In this document: positions 1 through 5,952 of the stretch, one piece after another
Layout: each line of letters starts with the position of its first letter
Numbering within the stretch: the first letter of the stretch is position 1
Source of the DNA: Candidatus Omnitrophota bacterium
GTDB lineage: Bacteria > Omnitrophota > Gorgyraeia > Zapsychrales > Fredricksoniimonadaceae
Direction: 5' to 3'
Length of the DNA: 5,952 nt
Assembly: GCA_017987425.1 (NCBI GenBank)
Contig: JAGNTT010000122.1
Location: 1-5,952, forward strand
The notes under the pieces: generated by a model
What the model was told of the DNA's origin: nothing
Databases searched by the model: none
Seen by the model: the letters and a program-made list of their open reading frames with translations, nothing else
Made by a program: the position numbers and the translations under genes

Positions 1-158
1 GTCTGAAACCGACGAGCCTTGCCGTCCAACCGATCATCAAGAGACTCCCAACCAATCCGGCGAGCTCCTCAATAATTCTCAATGAATTTTCTTCCACCAA
101 TAGTTGATGTGATTAACAGCAAAGCGTTTACGGCTGTTTCCTTTGAAAGGAGGAAATT
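1..158. other. Left-edge region and leader of the receiver gene; no gene assigned
   Basis: No gene can be assigned here with confidence. Two forward frames are open from the left edge and stop at 83-85 and 105-107. Their peptides look unremarkable, one rich in polar residues and the other in Ser, Pro and Ile. On the reverse strand a frame is open from about 97 to the left edge and would encode a hydrophobic peptide with Leu/Ile/Gly-rich character, as if it were the start of a divergent membrane protein. Its only in-frame starts are GTG or TTG, and none has a good Shine-Dalgarno site at normal spacing. Over such a short stretch open frames occur by chance. I saw no convincing sigma70 promoter upstream of the receiver gene; TTGATG at 104-109 has no matching -10 hexamer. 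Confidence 0.3.
146..153 (+). promoter_or_regulatory. Strong ribosome binding site that sets the GTG start
   Basis: AAAGGAGG is a near-perfect Shine-Dalgarno sequence placed 5 nt before GTG 159. It justifies using a GTG start for the receiver protein, whose N-terminus (Met-Lys-Lys then a hydrophobic strand and Asp-Asp) begins exactly where receiver domains normally do. Confidence 0.85.
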
Positions 159-509
159 GTGAAGAAAATTTTAATCATCGATGATGAGGACAGGATCCGG
201 GATATTTATTCCCGTTTATTTGTACAGGCGGGCATCATTGTGCGCCGCGCCAAAAATGCGACCGAGGCGACCAATATCATGATCAGGGAGGACATCGATC
301 TGATCCTTCTCGATATCAAGATGGACGGTATCGACGGGAAGGCGCTTTTCGATATCATCAAGGAATACAATCCGGAAGGCAAGGTCATCATCAGCAGCGT
401 CTACCCGATTGAAAAGCAGCGCAGGCTCATTCCGCTCGCGCTGGATTATTACGATAAGTCCGAAGGTCCTGTCACATTGCTGGAAAAGGTTGTCAACACT
501 CTGATCTGA
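159..509 (+). CDS. Stand-alone response regulator receiver (CheY-like REC) protein
   Basis: This 116-residue protein is a complete receiver domain and nothing more. Receiver domains accept a phosphoryl group on an aspartate from a sensor histidine kinase and change conformation. Visible hallmarks are the acidic pair D8-D9 after the first beta strand, the phospho-acceptor D52 at the end of the third strand (LILLD), the conserved hydroxyl residue after the fourth strand (S79 or S80) and the conserved lysine K100 in the motif YYDKS. The length is that of a single REC domain, so there is no DNA-binding or enzymatic output domain. It must act through protein contacts, as CheY- or Spo0F-like proteins do, or serve as a phosphate sink. 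No kinase gene is visible. A strong terminator follows it, so it is probably transcribed apart from the exbB operon. The family call is firm; the pathway is unknown. Confidence 0.93.
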   Translation: MKKILIIDDEDRIRDIYSRLFVQAGIIVRRAKNATEATNIMIREDIDLILLDIKMDGIDGKALFDIIKEYNPEGKVIISSVYPIEKQRRLIPLALDYYDKSEGPVTLLEKVVNTLI

Positions 510-577
510 GATGAACATCGGAACGAAGAACAGGAGAATGATTTTAATATGATCGTATCCAGTTATCATTCATCAGG

Positions 578-611
578 CAAGGCATCCACCCGACGGATGC
601 CTTGTTTTTTT
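578..611 (+). terminator. Rho-independent terminator after the receiver gene
   Basis: A perfect 10-bp stem pairs CAAGGCATCC (578-587) with GGATGCCTTG (595-604) around a 7-nt loop. A run of seven T residues (605-611) follows at once. This is a textbook intrinsic terminator for the rightward transcript. It lies about 70 nt after the receiver stop codon and separates that gene from the exbB operon. There is no matching A-run on the other side, so it looks one-directional. Confidence 0.93.
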
Positions 612-975
612 GTATTGTCCAGACTCGCGCGCGCCAGGGCGTATATTCATCATGAGATGCCGGAGATACGCTTTAGAAAGTTTAAATGCGGATTTTTTTA
701 TCTCCTTTACGGGCGGAAGACATAGAAGATTTCCTTTGTTCGGGAGGGGGCGGAGGACGGATGGCAGGCATGAATGTCATCATGCACTTCTTTGGATGAA
801 CTTCTGGACATGCCTTCTCCAAGTTGTTACTATATCCGCTAGGAATTTCGGACGCATGATGTCCGCTGGTCCGCTAATGTCCCTGTCTTGATTTCTTTAA
901 CATTTCAAACAACAATCAGCTCGGCAATCATCACAAGATGTTATTGGGGTTTCTTATCTTTCCCTTAATATGTGA
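612..975. other. Gene-free intergenic region
   Basis: No supported gene is visible on either strand here. The longest open frame (610-891, TTG start) begins inside the terminator T-run, has no ribosome binding site, and its product is unusually rich in Arg, Cys, His and Trp, which suggests chance. Small features are a weak 5-bp hairpin (CGGAC 849-853 with GTCCG 861-865) and several nearby copies of TCCGCT between 835 and 876. A weak promoter-like pair, TTGGGG (944-949) and TAATAT (966-971), might be a second start for the downstream operon. I could not identify an RNA gene, insertion-sequence remnant or attachment site. Confidence 0.6.
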
Positions 976-994
976 ACAAAATGACACATTTTGT
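976..994. promoter_or_regulatory. Perfect palindrome, likely operator of the exbB operon
   Basis: ACAAAATG (976-983) and CATTTTGT (987-994) are perfect 8-bp inverted arms separated by 3 nt. The palindrome contains the predicted -35 hexamer, so a dimeric regulator bound here would block RNA polymerase. It does not clearly match the Fur, PerR, LexA or CRP consensus known to me, so the regulator is unassigned. The perfect symmetry and its position support a regulatory role; the identity of the binding protein is unknown. Confidence 0.55.
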
Positions 995-1009
995 AAGTTT
1001 GAAGATAAT
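981..1009 (+). promoter_or_regulatory. Predicted sigma70-type promoter for the exbB operon
   Basis: The -35 hexamer ATGACA (981-986, five of six matches to TTGACA) is followed by an optimal 17-bp spacer and the -10 hexamer GATAAT (1004-1009, five of six matches to TATAAT). The expected transcription start is near 1016, which leaves a leader of about 65 nt before the exbB start codon. This is the best promoter I see between the upstream terminator and exbB. The overlapping palindrome suggests that it is repressible. Confidence 0.7.
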
Positions 1010-1069
1010 TGTGCAAAATCCGGAACAGTAAAAATTTCGCGGTTTTAAAGTTTCATAATGACGGAACAT

Positions 1070-1075
1070 AAGGAG
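1070..1075 (+). promoter_or_regulatory. Ribosome binding site that decides the exbB start
   Basis: AAGGAG lies 6 nt before ATG 1082. It falls inside the reading frame that would begin at the upstream ATG 1058, so ATG 1058 is unlikely to be the real start. ATG 1076 overlaps the site too closely to use it. Choosing 1082 also gives a clean signal-peptide-like N-terminus. Confidence 0.8.
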
Positions 1076-1081
1076 ATGGCC

Positions 1082-1852
1082 ATGAAGTTCAAGTCAATGA
1101 TCAAGGTTTTGGGCGTTTCAGGAATGCTCACCTGTGTACTCGCAACAGCGGCTTTCGCTGTCAATCAAGCCGCCGCGCCGGTGGCGGCGGTTATACCGGG
1201 CGGAGGCAATGATGAAAGCACCACGCTCTGGCAGCTCGTCAAAGCCGGCGGATGGTCTATGTTGGTCCTCGGGATTTTATCCATGGTCGCTTTGGCACTT
1301 GCGGTCTATATGTTTATGACTCTCAAGGCCGAACTCCTGGTGCCCCAGAGATTCTTTGAAGATCTCATCGAAAAGCTCGAAGCGCGCGACCTTAAATCCG
1401 CGCAGCAGATGTGCCGACGCAATAACAATATTCTTGCCCAGATGGCGTTGGCCGGTCTTGACCGCACCGACAAGGGACGCGTCATCGCCCGCGAGGCCAT
1501 GGAGATTTCCGCGCGTAAAGATGTAAGCAAATTGTGGCTGACCATTTCATACCTCGGTGACATTGCAACGATCGCGCCTCTCATGGGTCTCCTCGGTACG
1601 ACTCTCGGGATGATCCAGGCATTCAACGTGATCTCATACGCCGGGGCGAGCCTCAAGCCCATCATGCTTGTCGGCGGTATTTCCAAGGCGCTGGTTACGA
1701 CGGCGGCGGGGCTCATCATCGCCGTTCCCGCCTTGTCGGTGTATTCCTACTTCCGCGGTATCGTGCAGGACATCTCCAGTCAGGTCGAGACATACGCGAC
1801 GGACATCATGAAGCTGATTGAGGAGAATTCCACCCACACCATTAATAAATAA
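1082..1852 (+). CDS. exbB: ExbB/TolQ/MotA-family proton channel protein with a signal-peptide-like N-terminus
   Basis: ExbB-family proteins form the pentameric inner-membrane part of a proton-driven motor, with ExbD in its pore, that energises TonB- or TolA-like partners. This 256-residue protein has a signal-peptide-like segment (residues 1-26, ending AFA), a short periplasmic Ala/Pro/Gly stretch, TM1 at about 57-80, a cytoplasmic charged loop (about 81-150), TM2 at about 155-182 with the family signature APLMGLLGTTLGM, and TM3 at about 199-224 with ALVTTAAGLIIAVPA. The channel-lining threonines of the family match T173/T174 and T206/T207. The extra N-terminal segment occurs in some ExbB subgroups but is absent from the E. 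coli protein. ATG 1082 is chosen because AAGGAG precedes it at proper spacing; a longer form from 1058 is less likely. It is the first gene of a four-gene operon, 13 nt before exbD. A TolQ-like role cannot be excluded, but the TonB-type partner downstream favours ExbB. Confidence 0.92.
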   Translation: MKFKSMIKVLGVSGMLTCVLATAAFAVNQAAAPVAAVIPGGGNDESTTLWQLVKAGGWSMLVLGILSMVALALAVYMFMTLKAELLVPQRFFEDLIEKLEARDLKSAQQMCRRNNNILAQMALAGLDRTDKGRVIAREAMEISARKDVSKLWLTISYLGDIATIAPLMGLLGTTLGMIQAFNVISYAGASLKPIMLVGGISKALVTTAAGLIIAVPALSVYSYFRGIVQDISSQVETYATDIMKLIEENSTHTINK

Positions 1853-1865
1853 ACGAAGGTGCCCC

Positions 1866-2282
1866 ATGTCACGATTTGACCCTAAAAATGCCTATGACCG
1901 TCCGTACATTCAGCTCATTCCGCTGATTGACATTTTGTTTTTCGCGCTGGTCTTCTTCATGATCCTGAGTGTTTATTATCATGCCGAGTCTCAGATCGAG
2001 ATCAACGTTCCCAAATCCTCCCAGTCGGTCGACCCGCAGCGTTCACCGACGGCGGTCGTCATCAACGTCAACACGAACGGGGAATATATCATCAACGGCC
2101 AGGCCTATGACGCCAAAGGTCTTGAAGATATGATGAGAAAGCTCACTCTTTTATCGCCCAATCAGGCCGTCATCATCCGTGCCGACGAGAAAACATATCA
2201 CCATTACGTCATCCAGACGCTCGACATCTGCGCCCGTACCAACATCAGGGATATTTCGTTCGCCACCTCAGAGGGGAAATAA
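1866..2282 (+). CDS. exbD: ExbD/TolR-family biopolymer transport protein
   Basis: This 138-residue protein has the standard ExbD plan: a short cytoplasmic N-terminus, one membrane helix (about 14-36) and a periplasmic domain. The helix contains LIPLIDILFF, the family signature, with D22 as the proton-carrying aspartate essential for motor function. The periplasmic part keeps the usual family features: a VPKSS segment after the helix, a VVINVNTNGEYIING strand-turn (63-78), the VIIRAD segment (102-107) and a final helix-strand ending ISFAT. ATG 1866 is preceded by GAAGGTG (1855-1861) at 4 nt spacing. The frame opens further upstream at 1818, but that part overlaps exbB and reads as shadow sequence. 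The gene follows exbB by 13 nt and precedes the TPR gene by one nucleotide, so the subunits are almost certainly co-expressed. The helix is unusually rich in Phe compared with typical ExbD, a mild oddity. Confidence 0.93.
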   Translation: MSRFDPKNAYDRPYIQLIPLIDILFFALVFFMILSVYYHAESQIEINVPKSSQSVDPQRSPTAVVINVNTNGEYIINGQAYDAKGLEDMMRKLTLLSPNQAVIIRADEKTYHHYVIQTLDICARTNIRDISFATSEGK

Positions 2283-2283
2283 C

Positions 2284-4626
2284 ATGAAAAGGTTTTGGTC
2301 TGTTGTTGTGTCGGTGTTATTGCTTGCGGGATCTGCCGCCGGTCCGTCTTCGGCGCAGCAGCTTTTGACGAGCGATACCGAAAAGATTGATTTTGCCCAG
2401 GGACTTCTCAACCAGGCGCAATACACTCTGGCGATCGCCCAGTTCGAAGAATTCATCAAGGAATTCCCGGCGAGCAGTTTCCTGCAGGATGCTTATCTGG
2501 GATCCGGCGAATGTTATTTCTTTCTCCAGCAGTACGACAAGGCGATCGAGGTCCTGCAGAAATATCTGGCCGACTTTCCCGAAGCGAAATCCAAAGGCAC
2601 CGCGCAGGTCAGGCTGGGCCAGTGCTTTTACATGAAAAACAATCTGGATGAATCGTTAAATCATTTCAACGCGGTGTCGGCTGAAGGTCTGACCAATCAG
2701 TTCAAGCAGACGCTTTATTTCTTTAAGGGCCAGATTCTGGCGGCTAAGGACAATGCGGAAGAGGCGGCCGCGAACTATAAAGCCGCCGCGGAAATCCCCG
2801 AAGCGACCGCTTACACCGCCCAGGCTTATTTTAAGTGGGGGACATTGGTCGCGCGCACTGATTACAACGCCGCCATCGAGAAATATCTAAAGGCCTATGC
2901 CGTCGCCGATACAAGTGAACTTAAGGCCGCCATCGGCATCAAACAGGGCGAGGCCTATTATCTGATGAAGCATTACGATGAGGCCGCCGACGTTTTCAAA
3001 AAGACCATGGAGGCGTATCCCAATCTTTCCGTTTATCCCGATGCCGTCGCCAACTGGTATACGGTTTTGCTGGCCCAGAAGAAAAACGATGAGATCATCG
3101 CGCATTTCAATCAGCAGTTCAAAGGCGCCGTTGACAAGGCCGAGTATCAGGCTGTTTATCTGTCCGCCGCCAAGGCTTTTTCGGCGTCCGGGAATGTTGG
3201 TCAGGCCATGGCCGTCATGGACAAGATACTGGCGCTCGCGGGCATCAGCGAACAGCAAAAGGCCATGGTTGCTCTTCAGAAGGCCAGGGTACTGGCTGAA
3301 AACGGCAAATGTGCCGACGCTGTGACATTTATCGACGGGCATTTGAACGGCGATGCGGGCATCAAGGCGCCGCTTCTTCTGTTAAAGGGTAAGTGCCATT
3401 TGACCCTGAAGCAGTATGACAATTCCTGGGCCGCCTATGAACAGGTGAGCAGGGATTTTGCCGGTTCTCCGTCGATGACGGAGGCATTCTGCGGAATGGC
3501 CTATGTCCGTTACGGGCAGGAACAGTATGAGGTTGCGGCCGGTCTGTTCATGGATTGTTACAACAATGGTCAGGATGAAACATTCCGGCGTGACGCGTTA
3601 TACAACGCCTACGTCGCGTATAAAAAGACGGGCGTTGATGACAAGACCATCGAGATCGCCGAGCAGTACATCAAACTGACGCCTCCGGCCGATCATCATT
3701 CCGACGTCACCCTCGGTCTTTCAATTCTGTATACCAAACGTCAAATGTATGACAAGGCCGGCGAATTGATGGCGCCTTACCTGAATGACGCCGATGAAAA
3801 TACCCGCCGCAGCGCGATTTTTCAGATGGCCTACAATCTTCAGCTGGCCGGCAAGTCCGAAGATTCGCTGATGTGGTATGACAAAATGATTAACGACGGC
3901 AAGAATGACAAGCTGACCTACCTGGCGGTGAAAAACAGTTTCATGATCTATCTGCAGCTCAAAAATGACGACAAGGCCGCCGAGATGATGCAGCGCGCCG
4001 TCCTGAGTTTTGAAAACAATGACATGCCGCTGAAAACATATCTGTGGCTCGTCGAACACTGGCAGGCCGCGAACGATGTGCAGAAAATGCTCGATGTTCT
4101 GGCGGTCGCCGAAAAACGTTTTGCCCAGGACCCGGATTTCGTAAGTGTTAAATTCTTTCTGGGACAGGCCTACCGCATGCACGATGACTGCAAGAAAGCT
4201 TTCGAACAATACGATGCCGTCATCAACGGTGATAAGAGCGGTGTTTATAAAGGACGCGCAAGGCTCGGTAAAGGTGTCTGTTCCACCGGTCTGGGCGATT
4301 ACGTCACCGCGCAGAAGGAACTGGAGCAGGCCATCGTCGACAGTCCGGATGACGCGTTTGTGGCGATGCGCGCCCGTTTCGCGCTGGCGCACAATGCCGA
4401 GCTCATGAAGAATTACGAAATGGCGGTCAAACTTTATCTGGTCGTCGATGTTCTCTATAAAGACGCCGAGTATGCTCCGATGGCCCTGATGCGAGCGGCC
4501 AGTATCTTTGAAGAACAGCTCAATAATAAAAAGGACGCTTTAAGCGCCTATACCAAAATCGTCAACGTTTATCCCAAAAGCCCCGAGGCTGCCAAGGCCC
4601 AGGAAAAAGTCACGCAGTTAAAGTGA
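2284..4626 (+). CDS. Exported tetratricopeptide-repeat (TPR) protein, probable periplasmic scaffold
   Basis: This is a 780-residue protein with a Sec signal peptide (MKRF, hydrophobic core about 6-16, likely cut after SSA at residue 24). There is no lipobox cysteine, so it should be soluble in the periplasm rather than a lipoprotein like BamD. Almost all the rest is helical TPR repeats, clearest at about 34-63, 68-100, 105-128, 214-246, 364-393, 400-425, 620-647, 658-686 and 698-722, with a last one ending near 766. The N-terminal repeats, with FPASS and DFPEA turns, resemble the CpoB/YbgF-BamD type. Eight cysteines are present, several in recurring G-x-C positions of the first repeat helix (77, 114, 371), so they look like buried core residues rather than disulfides. 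ATG 2284 has GAGGGG (2271-2276) upstream and starts the signal peptide; a longer frame from 2179 only overlaps exbD. TPR arrays bind proteins, so a scaffold or partner of the ExbBD/vWA complex is inferred. Confidence 0.85.
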   Translation: MKRFWSVVVSVLLLAGSAAGPSSAQQLLTSDTEKIDFAQGLLNQAQYTLAIAQFEEFIKEFPASSFLQDAYLGSGECYFFLQQYDKAIEVLQKYLADFPEAKSKGTAQVRLGQCFYMKNNLDESLNHFNAVSAEGLTNQFKQTLYFFKGQILAAKDNAEEAAANYKAAAEIPEATAYTAQAYFKWGTLVARTDYNAAIEKYLKAYAVADTSELKAAIGIKQGEAYYLMKHYDEAADVFKKTMEAYPNLSVYPDAVANWYTVLLAQKKNDEIIAHFNQQFKGAVDKAEYQAVYLSAAKAFSASGNVGQAMAVMDKILALAGISEQQKAMVALQKARVLAENGKCADAVTFIDGHLNGDAGIKAPLLLLKGKCHLTLKQYDNSWAAYEQVSRDFAGSPSMTEAFCGMAYVRYGQEQYEVAAGLFMDCYNNGQDETFRRDALYNAYVAYKKTGVDDKTIEIAEQYIKLTPPADHHSDVTLGLSILYTKRQMYDKAGELMAPYLNDADENTRRSAIFQMAYNLQLAGKSEDSLMWYDKMINDGKNDKLTYLAVKNSFMIYLQLKNDDKAAEMMQRAVLSFENNDMPLKTYLWLVEHWQAANDVQKMLDVLAVAEKRFAQDPDFVSVKFFLGQAYRMHDDCKKAFEQYDAVINGDKSGVYKGRARLGKGVCSTGLGDYVTAQKELEQAIVDSPDDAFVAMRARFALAHNAELMKNYEMAVKLYLVVDVLYKDAEYAPMALMRAASIFEEQLNNKKDALSAYTKIVNVYPKSPEAAKAQEKVTQLK

Positions 4627-5952
4627 ACGAGAACAATAAAAGAAAAGCATTCATTTCAATCGGCATGTCACTGGCGTTTCACGCGGTGCTTCTGCTGGTC
4701 GCTTTGAACATGGTCATTGTGGGATTTACTCACGCGCCCCGCGAGTCGTCCTCGCTGATCCATGTGAAAATCGACACGCGAAAACTGACTGCGCGGCCCG
4801 AGGGCGAAGCCTTGCAAAAAGCCACCCAGGAACCGCGCATGGAAACGCCCCAGCTGGGACCGCCGGAATTCACAACGACCCAGCAGGGTGAAGACGTCGT
4901 GGCGCAGACACCGTCTAACTCGGTCGCGGGCGAGCCTGAGCAGGTCATTATTACCGACCGCAGCGCGGTGGAAGTCGTCCAGGAGCATACGGCCCAGCAG
5001 GGACCGACCCAGCCGTTCGAAAACAGAATCCCCAAAAGCCGCACGGTTGCCGTCGAGAATGTCCTCAAGGAATTCGTTCCGTCCACCGCCGAGGCCATGA
5101 AGGAATCTCCGGATGTTCCCAAATCGTTTGCCGAAGGTACGGACACGATGGACGCCGGCCTTTTAAGTTTCAGTTCGCTCTCTCTGCAGGACGACAGCCG
5201 TCTGCAGGGATCACCCAAGCATCATCTCCAGATCCCGTTTGACAGCAAGACCGTCACCAAAGACATCAAGGCATTTCTGGCATACGAAGTTTTAACCTAT
5301 GAGGATCCCTCCGACCGCGGAAAATATTTCAAGTTGAGCGTGCGGGTGGAGGAAGGTCCTGTCACGCTTCCTGCTATCCCTAAAGAAATTGTTTTTCTGA
5401 TCGACGCCTCCAACTCGATCGGCGAAGGCCGGCTGGAACAGTTTAAAAAGGGCATCATCGAATGCCTGAGCAAGCTCGGCATGAATGACAGGTTCAATAT
5501 CATGGTTTTTAAAAAGACCATGGTGAAGTTTATGCCGAAGTCGATTACGCGCGATCCGTCGAGCATCGGCAACGCCACCGAATTTATCTCGGGATTCAAG
5601 ACAGGTTCCAAGACCGATGTCTATGACGCGGTCATGAAAAGCATTGATCTTCCGGATGCCATGAAGCCCGCTTACATTCTTTTGTTAACGGACGGTCAGG
5701 CGACGGAAGGCGTCACCAATCCGCAGCAGATCATCAACCAGATCGCCAAGATCAACAAGGGAAGAGTGCCGGTCTTTGCGTTCGGCGGCGGCAGCTTCAT
5801 CGATGAATACCTGCTCGAGTTTCTCGCCTTCACCAACCGCGGGTGGGCGGAATTCAGCCCCAAGGAACATCAGGTCAGCAAAAATATTGTCGAGATGTTT
5901 AATCACATCAAGGATCCGGTGCTTTTGAACCTGCGTTACTATGTGAGCGGTC
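4623..5952 (+). CDS. TonB-like membrane anchor fused to a von Willebrand factor A (vWA) domain; 3' end beyond the window
   Basis: The frame is open from GTG 4623 to the right edge, giving 443 residues and no stop. After a short basic cytoplasmic tail (NNKRK) comes one membrane helix (about 11-35) containing S16-L-A-F-H20. TonB carries the same SxxxH motif, which couples it to ExbB/ExbD. Residues 40-200 form a polar, Gln/Glu/Pro/Thr-containing linker. A strand-rich segment (about 203-248) leads into a vWA domain (about 254-432) with a complete MIDAS: D261-x-S263-x-S265, T331 and D357 in LLLTDGQ. The domain should bind a divalent metal and a protein or surface ligand outside the inner membrane. 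GTG overlaps the TPR stop codon (GTGA) and lacks its own good Shine-Dalgarno site, so translational coupling is likely. The alternative ATG 4665 would remove the basic tail and cut into the helix. The C-terminus is unseen, so a further TonB-type or other domain could follow. Confidence 0.87.
   Translation, partial: MNENNKRKAFISIGMSLAFHAVLLLVALNMVIVGFTHAPRESSSLIHVKIDTRKLTARPEGEALQKATQEPRMETPQLGPPEFTTTQQGEDVVAQTPSNSVAGEPEQVIITDRSAVEVVQEHTAQQGPTQPFENRIPKSRTVAVENVLKEFVPSTAEAMKESPDVPKSFAEGTDTMDAGLLSFSSLSLQDDSRLQGSPKHHLQIPFDSKTVTKDIKAFLAYEVLTYEDPSDRGKYFKLSVRVEEGPVTLPAIPKEIVFLIDASNSIGEGRLEQFKKGIIECLSKLGMNDRFNIMVFKKTMVKFMPKSITRDPSSIGNATEFISGFKTGSKTDVYDAVMKSIDLPDAMKPAYILLLTDGQATEGVTNPQQIINQIAKINKGRVPVFAFGGGSFIDEYLLEFLAFTNRGWAEFSPKEHQVSKNIVEMFNHIKDPVLLNLRYYVSG

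Noticed and set aside
462..475. 14-bp exact match between the receiver gene and the vWA gene (462-475 and 5352-5365, GAAGGTCCTGTCAC)
   Set aside because: Both copies encode Glu-Gly-Pro-Val-Thr in unrelated protein contexts. There is no flanking similarity, so coincidence is the simplest explanation.
510..551. Tiny frame from ATG 510 directly after the receiver stop, and another from ATG 549
   Set aside because: The first encodes only 13 residues. The second runs through the terminator hairpin with poor spacing to the AGGAG at 531-535. Neither looks coding.
610..891. 93-residue forward open frame between the receiver gene and exbB
   Set aside because: It starts with TTG inside the terminator T-run, has no ribosome binding site, and its Arg/Cys/His/Trp-rich composition matches no plausible protein.
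1015..1046. Possible hairpin in the exbB leader (AAAATCCG with CGGTTTT)
   Set aside because: The stem is short, A/T-rich and needs a bulge; there is no conserved riboswitch-like structure.
1058..1081. Longer exbB product starting at ATG 1058
   Set aside because: It has no good Shine-Dalgarno upstream, and a clear one lies inside this extension, 6 nt before ATG 1082. The extension would also place charged residues before the signal peptide.
1082..2282. Zorya-type (ZorA/ZorB) anti-phage defence motor
   Set aside because: ZorA has a long cytoplasmic tail and ZorB an OmpA-like peptidoglycan-binding domain. Here ExbB and ExbD have normal lengths and no such domains, and the neighbours are a periplasmic TPR protein and a vWA protein, not ZorC/D/E.
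3721..4392. 223-residue reverse-strand open frame inside the TPR gene
   Set aside because: It lies wholly antisense to a well-supported TPR coding region and shows no family motif; it is a shadow frame.

Overview
The window reads as chromosomal DNA from a Gram-negative (diderm) bacterium of moderate GC content. The evidence is an ExbB/ExbD inner-membrane proton-channel pair, a Sec-exported tetratricopeptide-repeat (TPR) protein, a TonB-like membrane anchor, clear Shine-Dalgarno sites and an intrinsic terminator. The sequence does not fix the phylum. The gene content would suit the PVC group or a deltaproteobacterium-like lineage, but that is only an impression.

Layout. Positions 1-158 are the end of an unresolved left-hand region plus the leader of the first gene. 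Positions 159-509 encode a stand-alone response-regulator receiver domain with a GTG start, closed by a strong intrinsic terminator at 578-611. Positions 612-975 hold no convincing gene. A compact control region at 976-1009 follows: a perfect 8-bp inverted repeat overlapping the -35 element of a good sigma70-type promoter. From there four genes run in one direction with almost no gaps: exbB (1082-1852), exbD (1866-2282), a 780-residue periplasmic TPR protein (2284-4626), and a large gene that starts at GTG 4623, overlaps its neighbour by 4 bp and runs off the right edge.

The last gene is the most interesting one. Its N-terminus is a single membrane helix carrying Ser16-xxx-His20, the motif TonB uses to couple to ExbB/ExbD. 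After a linker of about 200 residues comes a von Willebrand factor A (vWA) domain with a complete metal-ion-dependent adhesion site (MIDAS), instead of the usual TonB C-terminal domain.

The simplest model is a proton-motive-force-powered envelope machine. ExbB/ExbD would form the motor, the TonB-like anchor would transmit energy to an extracytoplasmic vWA ligand-binding domain, and the TPR protein would be a periplasmic scaffold, loosely like CpoB in the Tol-Pal system. The domain calls are well supported; the machine and its job are inference. The receiver protein is separated from the operon by a terminator, so any regulatory link is unproven.
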